Positions 1 to 6,916 of a stretch of DNA of 10,911 bases are shown here, one piece after another. This stretch comes from Verrucomicrobiales bacterium (lineage in GTDB: Bacteria; Verrucomicrobiota; Verrucomicrobiia; Verrucomicrobiales; DEV007), in the NCBI GenBank assembly GCA_002708885.1, contig PAPL01000006.1, positions 27,202 through 38,112 on the forward strand. Reading direction: 5' to 3'. The position numbers were made by a program, and so were the translations under genes. The notes beneath the pieces are model-generated. The model was not told the origin of the DNA and did not search any database. It was given only the letters and a program-made list of their open reading frames with translations. Positions within the stretch are counted from its first letter, which is position 1; each line of letters starts with the position of its first letter.

Positions 1-528
1 CAAATGCTTAATGCTCTTTGTGTTATTGCAAATGGTGGGACTCTTTACCAGCCCCAGATCGTTCAGAGGATCACTTCTCAGGATGGATTAACAATGTACA
101 GATTTGAATCAAAGAAAATTCGCAGAGTTATCCATGAGGGAGCTGCTAATAAGGTCAGGGATGCTCTGATGGCGGTCGTCTCAGAAGGGGGAACAGGAAC
201 TAGGGCTCAGGTTGACGGATTTTATGTTGCCGGAAAGACAGGCACTGCTTATAAGCCAAAGAGCCAACGCAATCAGGGATACCACATAGGACGCTATGTG
301 GTTTCTTTTATGGGATTTCTCCCTGCCGAGAGTCCACGCTTGGCAGGAATTATTGTTGTCGATGACCCGCGAAATGAGGGTTCTCGATACGGAGGAACAG
401 TAGCGGCACCGATCTTCTCGAAGATTGCCGCTGCTGCAATGCCCTATATGGGTATTGATCCTAGGAAGGCAACAAGATCATTGGGCCCATACACGGGGCA
501 GGTACTGCAGGGTAACTTAATTGATTAG
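1..528 (+). CDS. ftsI: FtsI/PBP3 peptidoglycan transpeptidase, C-terminal part (5' truncated by window)
   Basis: This is the last 175 residues of a class B penicillin-binding protein. The reading frame is already open at base 1, so the gene begins upstream. FtsI cross-links peptide stems of septal peptidoglycan in the periplasm, in complex with FtsW. The visible part is the end of the transpeptidase domain. An ANGG segment lies at local residues 10-13, an EGGTGTRA block typical of FtsI at 62-69, and the third active-site motif KTGT at 79-82. A GGTVAAPIF block at 131-139 comes before the final helix. The catalytic serine SxxK and the SxN motif would lie upstream of the window. The protein ends about 35 residues after the AAPIF block with no PASTA domains, as in Gram-negative FtsI rather than Firmicutes PBPs. 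Its position directly before murE favours FtsI over an elongation PBP2. The stop codon lies 7 bases before the murE ATG. Confidence 0.93.
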   Translation, partial: QMLNALCVIANGGTLYQPQIVQRITSQDGLTMYRFESKKIRRVIHEGAANKVRDALMAVVSEGGTGTRAQVDGFYVAGKTGTAYKPKSQRNQGYHIGRYVVSFMGFLPAESPRLAGIIVVDDPRNEGSRYGGTVAAPIFSKIAAAAMPYMGIDPRKATRSLGPYTGQVLQGNLID

Positions 529-535
529 GATATTG

Positions 536-2119
536 ATGAAATTAAGTAAGCTCACAGAAAGTATCCATCAGGCGATCCTCACAGGGTCTGATGATCCTGA
601 GATTCAGGCATTATGTTATGACTCAAGAAGATCCTCAGACGGGTCTCTCTTTTTTGCGCTTAAGGGCCAAAATGTGGATGGCATGGACTTCATTGAACCC
701 GCACTTGAGTCGGGAGCATCCGGTATCGTTGCGGAGGAGGAAGACCGTGGATTAGATGTGCCTTGGGTGAAAGTTCCAGACGGAAGATACGCAATGTCTG
801 CGATGTCAGATATGATAAATGCATGTCCATCAAGCGAAATGAAAATTGCTGGGGTCACTGGGACTAACGGTAAAACGACCACAGCATTCTTGTTACACAA
901 TCTCTTGGAAAGAGGGCAGAGAAGGTGCGGGTTACTGGGCACAATCACTTACAAGACTGGATCAAATGAAGAGCCTCCAGTAACTCATACAACTCCCGAG
1001 GCGCCTGAATTGCAATTTTACTTATCTGAAATGTTGTCGAATGGATGTGTTGCGGCAGTGATGGAGGTTTCTTCTCACGGGATTGTTCAAAAGCGCACTG
1101 CCCATGTTCAGTTCGATGTTGGGATCTTCACTAACCTGAGCAGGGACCATTTGGATTTTCATAATACCATGAATCAGTATTATGAGGCGAAGCGTGGACT
1201 CTTTGAGCAGCTTGCATCTTGCGATGCAAAACCAAAAAAAGTTGCAGTTGTTAATTATGATGATGAGTGGGGAAAGAAATTAATTGCTTATAACGAGGAC
1301 AGAAAATTAAAAACGCTGAGCTATGGTTTTGGTTTTGGTGCTGATTATCGAGCAGTAGATCTGCAGCAGACGCGCAAGGGAACAGATTTTAAAATTGAGG
1401 CGGGAAGCCGGCAATTTAGGGCAAGTATTCCATTCATTGGTAAATTCAATGTGTATAATGCTCTGGCTGCTCTGGTCGCAGGCATTGGCATGGGGCTCAA
1501 TGTCCGTGAGACTGTATCTAATCTTGCAGATTTACCTCAAATACCAGGCAGGCTGGAGAGTGTTTCGGAAGGGAGGCCCTTTGATGTTTTTGTCGATTAT
1601 GCTCATACGCCTGACGCCTTAAGTAACGCTCTTCTGACTTTGGAGGAGCTAAAACCCAGACGGCTCATTGTTATTTTTGGTTGCGGCGGTGACCGGGATG
1701 TTACAAAGAGGGCTCAGATGGGTAATGTTGCGGCGAGCATTGCTCATTATACAATTATAACATCCGACAATCCGCGTAACGAACCTCCGTCTAAGATAAT
1801 TGGTGAAATTGAATCAGGATTCGAAGGGACGAATTATGAAATTGTTGAGGATAGGAGAGAAGCTATTGCTTTGGGCGTATCCTATCTGCTCCCTGGGGAC
1901 ATACTTCTAATTGCAGGTAAAGGGCATGAAACGTATCAAGAGATTTCTGGGCAGAGAGAGGACTTTGATGATCGTATAGTCGCAGGTCAGATGCTGAGTG
2001 ACCGTGACCATGTTTTTGCGGATATGGTTCGTGAAAAAAGGGAGCAATATGAAAGAGACAAATTAGAGCGAGAAGACAGGAGCCGTTCCGAAGGAGAGGA
2101 GGATCTTCGGAGAGTATGA
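536..2119 (+). CDS. murE: UDP-MurNAc-L-Ala-D-Glu:meso-diaminopimelate ligase MurE
   Basis: Cytoplasmic ATP-dependent Mur ligase that adds the third stem residue. Numbering is from the ATG at 536 (527 aa). The uridine-binding N-terminal domain holds YDSR at 28-31. The P-loop GTNGKTTT is at 109-116, TT of the HTTPE segment at 152-153, and EVSSHG at 177-182. The lysine in the YEAKRG segment (K219) fits the carbamylated lysine of the family. FGCGGDRD is at 381-388 and GKGHE at 461-465. DNPRNE at 411-416 is the signature for meso-DAP as acceptor rather than L-Lys. An in-frame TTG at 521 could start the gene five codons earlier, but it would overlap ftsI. The ATG has TAGGA five bases upstream and gives the family-like start MKLSKL, so it is preferred. 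About 30 highly charged residues (498-527) extend past the usual end near 495 aa. The stop overlaps the murF start as ATGA. Confidence 0.97.
   Translation: MKLSKLTESIHQAILTGSDDPEIQALCYDSRRSSDGSLFFALKGQNVDGMDFIEPALESGASGIVAEEEDRGLDVPWVKVPDGRYAMSAMSDMINACPSSEMKIAGVTGTNGKTTTAFLLHNLLERGQRRCGLLGTITYKTGSNEEPPVTHTTPEAPELQFYLSEMLSNGCVAAVMEVSSHGIVQKRTAHVQFDVGIFTNLSRDHLDFHNTMNQYYEAKRGLFEQLASCDAKPKKVAVVNYDDEWGKKLIAYNEDRKLKTLSYGFGFGADYRAVDLQQTRKGTDFKIEAGSRQFRASIPFIGKFNVYNALAALVAGIGMGLNVRETVSNLADLPQIPGRLESVSEGRPFDVFVDYAHTPDALSNALLTLEELKPRRLIVIFGCGGDRDVTKRAQMGNVAASIAHYTIITSDNPRNEPPSKIIGEIESGFEGTNYEIVEDRREAIALGVSYLLPGDILLIAGKGHETYQEISGQREDFDDRIVAGQMLSDRDHVFADMVREKREQYERDKLEREDRSRSEGEEDLRRV
2091..2118 (+). 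promoter_or_regulatory. Purine-rich murF translation-initiation region inside the murE 3' end
   Basis: The last codons of murE contain a full AGGAGG (2097-2102), 13 bases before the murF ATG, and a second GGAG (2109-2112), 3 bases before it. Neither spacing is ideal, but this is by far the strongest anti-16S match near any start in the window. It sits at an ATGA stop-start overlap, so termination-reinitiation coupling is also likely. The same purine run encodes the charged tail of MurE. Confidence 0.5.
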
Positions 2120-3486
2120 GGAGATTAAGTTTGGCTGAGGTTGCTTCCTATTCTGAGGGTGTCATTGATTCATCCTTTGAGCAATTGCTGGTCCATTCGG
2201 TTTCAACTGATAGTAGAAATATAAAGGGAGGAGATCTTTTTATAGCATTGAGAGGAGATTCTTTTGACGGGCATGATTTTGTTCAGGAAGCTTTCGCTGA
2301 TGGGGCGGTAGCGGTGATGATTGAGAAGGGGGTTGAAGTGGATGTGAATTGCAGTTCTCCAGTAATATCAGTGAGAGACACTCTCAATGGCTTACAGGAC
2401 CTTGCGAAAAATTACAGAGAATCATTAAAATTGACCGGAGTTGGAATAACGGGGAGTAACGGGAAGACATCGACAAAGGATTTTATATTTTCTGTCTTGA
2501 GTGAGGGATTTTCCGTTAGTGCAACTGCCGGTAATTACAACAACCATATCGGTCTTCCTCTCACAATATTAGAGGCGGATGATCAGCATGACTTTGGTGT
2601 GTGGGAGATGGGGATGAGTAATCCTGGAGAAATTGCTCTACTGGCAAGTATAGGAAGACCAAATATTGGAGTAATTACAAATGTTGGGGTGGCGCACATT
2701 GAAAATATGGGGTCTAGGGATTCCATTGCTATTGAAAAAGGAGCGCTTGCTGAAAGTATTTCTGGGGACGGGGTTGTTGTTCTTAATGCTGAGGATTCTT
2801 ATTCGAGATCAATTGCTGAAAGGACCCAGGCACGGACAGTGACTGTCGGGTTCGGAGACGCGGATATTAGGGCTGATAATATAGCTATTGGAAGTGCATC
2901 GGTAAGCTTTATGATAGAGGCAAACGGTCACCGAGAAGAGGCAATTTTGCCGGTCCCTGGAAAGTATATGGTTCTTAACGCTTTGATGGCGGTTGCCATT
3001 GGCACTAATGCGGGATTGAGTCTTGATGTTATTGCAAGGGGTCTAAGTGAGGTAAAGTTGAGTGGGGGAAGGCTACAGAAAAGGGAATTCAGAGGAGCTG
3101 TAATTATCGATGACACATACAATGCTAACCCTGACTCTACTCTTGCGGCTATTGAATGCCTTGCCGAGATGAATTGTGATGGGCGCCGGTTCGCTGTCCT
3201 TGGAGGTATGGCAGAGCTTGGCGAGATATCAGAATCAGAGCATCATAGGGTCGGATCTGAGGCTGTGAATTTGGGAATCGATTTTGTCCTTAGTGTTGGT
3301 GAAATTGCTGCTCAGGTACATGAGGCCGCCACAAAAGGCGATTCGGGTCACTCTCATTTTTTCAACAACCATTTAGACTGTGCAGAGTTTCTTAATAATG
3401 AGATCCGTTCCGGTGATCTAATTTTGATTAAGGGGAGTCGTTCCTCTGCGATGGAGAACGTAATAAAAAATTTAGATATTTCATGA
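2116..3486 (+). CDS. murF: UDP-MurNAc-tripeptide:D-alanyl-D-alanine ligase MurF
   Basis: ATP-dependent cytoplasmic Mur ligase that adds the D-Ala-D-Ala dipeptide to UDP-MurNAc-tripeptide, completing the soluble pentapeptide precursor. At 456 aa it has normal length. The N-terminal domain carries TDSRNI (31-36) and GDLFIALRG (39-47). The P-loop GSNGKTSTK is at 113-121. NYNNHIGLP at 140-148 and EMGMSNPGEI at 164-173 are MurF-specific blocks. ITNVGVAH at 187-194 fits the metal-binding region. GGRLQ (317-321), DDTYNANPDS (332-341), VLGGMAELG (361-369) and KGSRSSAME (439-447) complete the central and C-terminal domains. The start overlaps the murE stop (ATGA) and the stop overlaps the mraY start (ATGA), which indicates translational coupling in both directions. 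Every key motif is intact, so the identification is secure. Confidence 0.97.
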   Translation: MRRLSLAEVASYSEGVIDSSFEQLLVHSVSTDSRNIKGGDLFIALRGDSFDGHDFVQEAFADGAVAVMIEKGVEVDVNCSSPVISVRDTLNGLQDLAKNYRESLKLTGVGITGSNGKTSTKDFIFSVLSEGFSVSATAGNYNNHIGLPLTILEADDQHDFGVWEMGMSNPGEIALLASIGRPNIGVITNVGVAHIENMGSRDSIAIEKGALAESISGDGVVVLNAEDSYSRSIAERTQARTVTVGFGDADIRADNIAIGSASVSFMIEANGHREEAILPVPGKYMVLNALMAVAIGTNAGLSLDVIARGLSEVKLSGGRLQKREFRGAVIIDDTYNANPDSTLAAIECLAEMNCDGRRFAVLGGMAELGEISESEHHRVGSEAVNLGIDFVLSVGEIAAQVHEAATKGDSGHSHFFNNHLDCAEFLNNEIRSGDLILIKGSRSSAMENVIKNLDIS

Positions 3487-4592
3487 TTCCTTGGTTATAC
3501 GATTACTTGAAAGAGACTGTAGGCGTTGATGTGCAGTTGTTAAGATATATCACATCAAGGGCCGGAGTTGCCTGCATCTGCTCATTTGTTATCACATTAC
3601 TGATAGGTCCTTATATAATTCGACGCCTCATTGCAATGAAGATCGGTCAACCGATCAGGAGTGCGGATGAAGTGCATAAATTAGCTGAACTGCATGACTC
3701 AAAAGCTGGGACCCCCACGATGGGAGGAGCGATCATTGTCATGGCCGTTATGATTAGTGTTTTAATATTTGCACGATTAAGTAATCCTCTTGTATTGGCT
3801 GTGGTGATTGTCTTTATAGGCCTGGGCCTGATTGGCTTTTGGGATGACTATCAGAAAGTAAAAAAGAAGAACTCTAAAGGTATTAGCGCTAAGACTAAGC
3901 TCATCCTTCAAGTGTTAGTATCACTCAGTTCGGGTTTGTATTTATATTTAAATCCCGCAACGTCAGATTACATTCGTGAATTATACGTTCCCTTTAATAA
4001 AGAGTCGCTAATTAAGGACATGGGCATCTTTTGTTTGCCTTTCTTTGTGTTGATAATTGTGGGATGTTCTAATGCGGTCAATTTGACTGATGGTTTGGAT
4101 GGATTGGCCATTGGATGTTCTATATCAGTGGCCTTGGCTTATGCCGCGATCTGTTATCTGGTCGGGAACCAACAATTAGGAGAAAGATATTTGCTGATTC
4201 CTCATAGCAGATTCGCTGGAGAGCTCACTATTGTATGTCTAGCGTTGGTCGGATCCGGATTAGGATTTTTATGGTTCAATTGTCATCCTGCAAAAGTTTT
4301 TATGGGTGATACCGGATCATTAGCATTGGGAGGGGCTTTTGCGGCTTTAGCAATTTGCTCAAAGCATGAAATTCTGCTGGTGGTAATTGGTGGTGTTTTT
4401 GTTATGGAGGCAACTTCAGTCATTCTTCAGGTTTTTAGTTATAAGTTTCGTGGAAAGAGGCTCTTCAGAATGTCACCGATACACCACCACTTTGAACTTA
4501 AGGGATGGCATGAGAGTCAGGTAATTGTTCGTTTTTGGATTCTGTCGCTTCTTTGCGCGCTCATTGGATTGGCAACATTAAAACTAAGATAA
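3483..4592 (+). CDS. mraY: Phospho-MurNAc-pentapeptide transferase MraY
   Basis: Polytopic inner-membrane enzyme that transfers phospho-MurNAc-pentapeptide from UDP to undecaprenyl phosphate, forming lipid I. At 369 aa it is close to the usual 360. Family motifs are GTPTMGG (76-82), the DD pair at 121-122 followed by a lysine-rich loop, NLTDGLDGLA (200-209) with catalytic-site aspartates, GDTGS (275-279), and the triple histidine in SPIHHHFE (331-338). About ten hydrophobic segments are visible, starting near residues 29-45, 83-97 and 102-119. The cytoplasmic loop between R59 and GTPTMGG is about five residues longer than in E. coli (SADEVHKLAELHDSKA). The ATG overlaps the murF stop and no Shine-Dalgarno sequence is seen, so initiation probably depends on coupling to murF. 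The protein is the lipid-linked step between the soluble Mur ligases and MurG. Confidence 0.97.
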   Translation: MIPWLYDYLKETVGVDVQLLRYITSRAGVACICSFVITLLIGPYIIRRLIAMKIGQPIRSADEVHKLAELHDSKAGTPTMGGAIIVMAVMISVLIFARLSNPLVLAVVIVFIGLGLIGFWDDYQKVKKKNSKGISAKTKLILQVLVSLSSGLYLYLNPATSDYIRELYVPFNKESLIKDMGIFCLPFFVLIIVGCSNAVNLTDGLDGLAIGCSISVALAYAAICYLVGNQQLGERYLLIPHSRFAGELTIVCLALVGSGLGFLWFNCHPAKVFMGDTGSLALGGAFAALAICSKHEILLVVIGGVFVMEATSVILQVFSYKFRGKRLFRMSPIHHHFELKGWHESQVIVRFWILSLLCALIGLATLKLR

Positions 4593-4596
4593 TATT

Positions 4597-5937
4597 CTGA
4601 AATACCAAGGGAAATATATTGCAGTGTTAGGATGCGGCCGTAGCGGGATGGCGGCGGCGAGACTGGCATTGCGTGAGGGTGCCAATGTTTGTGTTTTTGA
4701 TACTGGAAATTCATCTGAATTGCACGGTAAGGCTCAAGAGCTCAGTTCGGAAGGGTGTGAAGTTGTAATTGGTGAAGATGCGTTTTGTGCTGATCCTGAA
4801 AAATATGCATTTGCTGTAATTAGTCCGGGAATAAGTCTTGATTGGAAAATAGCGACTCAATTTACAAATTCAGGGGTAAGTGTCATTGGGGAAATAGAAT
4901 TCTCTTATCCGTTCTGTTCATCGGGAATTATCGGGGTCACTGGAACGAATGGTAAAACTACAACTGTTGAGTTGATAGAAACAATATTGAATGGATGTGG
5001 AGAGAAAGCAGTGGCTGGCGGTAATTATGGAAGGCCTCTCGCTGATATCGTATGTGATTCGGTCAGTTACACTTCCGTAGTATTGGAGATTAGTTCGTTT
5101 CAATTAGAGGCGATAAGAGAATTTCATCCAAGTGTGGCAGTCTGGACTAATTTTGCACCGGATCATCTGGATCGATATGCGGGGCTAGAGGAATATAGGT
5201 CTGCAAAATTGAATTTATTCGTTAATCAGACTGAAGAGGACTGGGCCGTAGTTAACAGTAAAGACGAGTTTCAAGGGTTAAGGGCTCAGACAGTAACTTT
5301 TTCAGCGTATCAGGAATCAGCAGGCTACAGTTCAAACGGAGACAATATTGTTTGTGGGGGAAATATATTATTCAATCTTCAACAAACAAAACTAAGAGGT
5401 ATTCATAATGCTGAAAATGTAATGGCAGCAACTGCTGTTGCTCAAATCAAAGGGCATTCCGTCGATGCAATTATAGGGTCTCTTTCAGATTATACAGCTC
5501 CCCCGCACAGGTGTGAGTTAGTAGCAACAATTGATGGTGTTGAATATATTAATGACTCGAAAGCGACTAATCTTCATGCAATGGAAAGTGCATTGGAGTC
5601 ATTTTCAGGAACTGAGGGAGAAATTGTTCTCATAGCGGGAGGTAAAGAGAAGGGACTGTCATTTGCCGATGTTACAGACTCGGTATCAAGGCATGTTAAG
5701 TATGCGATTCTCATTGGTGAAACGCGTTCGCGAATAGCAGAAATATGGGGAGCTGATATCGATTGCCGGTGCGCTGAAGATATTGATGAAGCGGTGAGTA
5801 TGGGGAGGGCATTGGCAACGGAAAGTGGAACGGTCCTTTTTTCGCCCGGAACTTCCTCTTTCGATATGTTTTCCGGATATGAGCAGAGAGGCAATTTATT
5901 TAAAGCGGCTGTAAAAAAACAAATAAAACAAAAATAA
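4597..5937 (+). CDS. murD: UDP-MurNAc-L-alanine:D-glutamate ligase MurD (start codon uncertain)
   Basis: Cytoplasmic Mur ligase that adds D-Glu, the second stem residue. The first conventional start is GTG at 4624 (437 aa), but it would cut off most of the first Rossmann strand. The frame stays open upstream to the TAA at 4585. The codons from CTG 4597 read (M)KYQGKYIAVLGCG, matching the E. coli MurD start MADYQGKNVVIIG. I therefore place the start at CTG 4597, with ATT 4594 as an alternative. Numbering from 4597 (446 aa): ISPGI 75-79, P-loop GTNGKTTT 116-123, EISSFQLE 164-171, NFAPDHLDRY 185-194, probable carbamylated lysine K204 in YRSAKLNLF, HNAEN 270-274, PPHR 302-305, NDSKATN 319-325, AGGKEKG 347-353 and SPGTSSFDMF 416-425. 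All catalytic motifs are intact. The gene lies four bases after mraY and three before the LysM gene. Product identity is certain; the start is not. Confidence 0.94.
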   Translation: MKYQGKYIAVLGCGRSGMAAARLALREGANVCVFDTGNSSELHGKAQELSSEGCEVVIGEDAFCADPEKYAFAVISPGISLDWKIATQFTNSGVSVIGEIEFSYPFCSSGIIGVTGTNGKTTTVELIETILNGCGEKAVAGGNYGRPLADIVCDSVSYTSVVLEISSFQLEAIREFHPSVAVWTNFAPDHLDRYAGLEEYRSAKLNLFVNQTEEDWAVVNSKDEFQGLRAQTVTFSAYQESAGYSSNGDNIVCGGNILFNLQQTKLRGIHNAENVMAATAVAQIKGHSVDAIIGSLSDYTAPPHRCELVATIDGVEYINDSKATNLHAMESALESFSGTEGEIVLIAGGKEKGLSFADVTDSVSRHVKYAILIGETRSRIAEIWGADIDCRCAEDIDEAVSMGRALATESGTVLFSPGTSSFDMFSGYEQRGNLFKAAVKKQIKQK

Positions 5938-5940
5938 ATT

Positions 5941-6894
5941 ATGAGTAATAAAAATAGACAAACAGATAGTAATGATAGGCGGCATAATTGGCTGGATGTT
6001 TTTGCAAGGACTCGGGGATCAGCCTCGGATTCAAGTCCGAATGAGCAATGGCATTCTGAGGTTCCTAATATAAAGCTTTCGAGAGCATTTGTTGTGGTTT
6101 TGATTCTTCATGTGGTTGCTGTTGGAGGAATATTGGCTTTTGAAATGTTTAAGCCTAAGGCCATGACTGTGTCCGTAGTGAGCAATGAAGAGGAAAATAA
6201 TGAAGTTTCTTCTAAGGAAATTGCTAAGGAAAATGAAACCGAAGCTCAGGCGGATGCCGAGAATGACAAGGGATATGAGCGTTACATTGTAAGGAGTGGA
6301 GATAGTATCCGAGCCATTGCAGAATCTTATAAGATATCAAGGACTGAATTGTTGGCAGCGAATTTAATTGATGAGGACCATCCCTTGGTGAGTGGAAGGA
6401 TATTGAGAATTCCAAAACTCAGTTTGGTTGTTAATGGAGGTGTGGAATCTCCTGTTAATTCTGAATCGGAAAATGAGGATTACATTCCTCTAAATGCTTT
6501 GCCTCTGGTTGAAGCGAATCCGGTGGAAAAAACAGAGGAAATGAGGGCAGAGAAAATGTTGGAGGACAACAATGATAAAGAAAACGGATTTCAATTATTG
6601 GCATCAGTTCCACCGGTAAGGACAAACGAAACTGCGCCTCGGGCAATTCCCGTTTCTAAAACTAGCCCTTTGCGACCTCCTAGAATAGTTAAAGAGATAT
6701 CCACAAACGATTTTGTAGCTTCAGGTAATCAGGGGGCAAATCAAGGAATCGCTTCAACTCATACCATATCGTCAGGTGATACGCTTTATAGGATAGCAAG
6801 AAAGTATAACGTTAGCGTTGATTCGTTATTAAAACTGAATCCAGGAGTTGATCCCAGAACCTTAGGAATAGGAAAGACCTTACTCTTACCCTGA
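5941..6894 (+). CDS. Single-pass membrane protein with two LysM peptidoglycan-binding domains
   Basis: 317-residue protein without an established name. The N-terminus (1-48) is polar and rich in Arg, Asn and Ser, and should be cytoplasmic. A single hydrophobic helix spans about 49-68 and has no cleavable signal or lipobox cysteine. An acidic linker (82-110, mostly Glu, Asn, Lys, Ala) leads to a first LysM domain at about 113-158, with a Y-V-GDS-I-IA core and an LRIPK end. A long low-complexity linker follows, acidic then Pro-rich (160-270). A second, canonical LysM closes the protein at 273-317 (SSGDTLYRIARKYN, ending LLLP). LysM domains bind GlcNAc-containing glycan, so a bitopic protein that tethers periplasmic peptidoglycan to the membrane is inferred. 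Its place between murD and ftsW suggests a role in septal wall synthesis or division. No catalytic domain is visible. The ATG follows murD by three bases, with an A-rich leader and no Shine-Dalgarno sequence. Confidence 0.9.
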   Translation: MSNKNRQTDSNDRRHNWLDVFARTRGSASDSSPNEQWHSEVPNIKLSRAFVVVLILHVVAVGGILAFEMFKPKAMTVSVVSNEEENNEVSSKEIAKENETEAQADAENDKGYERYIVRSGDSIRAIAESYKISRTELLAANLIDEDHPLVSGRILRIPKLSLVVNGGVESPVNSESENEDYIPLNALPLVEANPVEKTEEMRAEKMLEDNNDKENGFQLLASVPPVRTNETAPRAIPVSKTSPLRPPRIVKEISTNDFVASGNQGANQGIASTHTISSGDTLYRIARKYNVSVDSLLKLNPGVDPRTLGIGKTLLLP

Positions 6895-6916
6895 AGATAG
6901 GTATTTGTTTCTTTTT

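Noticed and set aside
616..948. 110-codon open frame on the minus strand within murE
   Set aside because: It is antisense to the conserved P-loop region of murE, has no family resemblance, and looks like a shadow of the real gene.
1212..1229. Perfect 7-bp inverted repeat with a 4-base loop (TTGCATC / GATGCAA) followed by an A-rich run
   Set aside because: It lies inside murE in a stretch encoding LASCDAK. There is no T-tract after it on the + strand, and on the - strand the T run precedes rather than follows the stem. It cannot be an intrinsic terminator and is probably chance.
1395..1622. 75-codon + strand open frame in another frame inside murE
   Set aside because: It overlaps well-conserved murE coding sequence and has no recognisable domain or ribosome binding site.
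3641..3656. Inverted repeat GATCGGT-CA-ACCGATC
   Set aside because: It falls in the codons of the conserved MraY segment KIGQPIR. The two-base loop is too short for a stable hairpin, and the coding constraint explains it.
4585..4624. Possible frameshift or missing segment between mraY and murD
   Set aside because: MraY ends normally after its last helix, and the upstream murD codons already supply the conserved N-terminus. Only the start codon is unusual, so no broken gene is needed.
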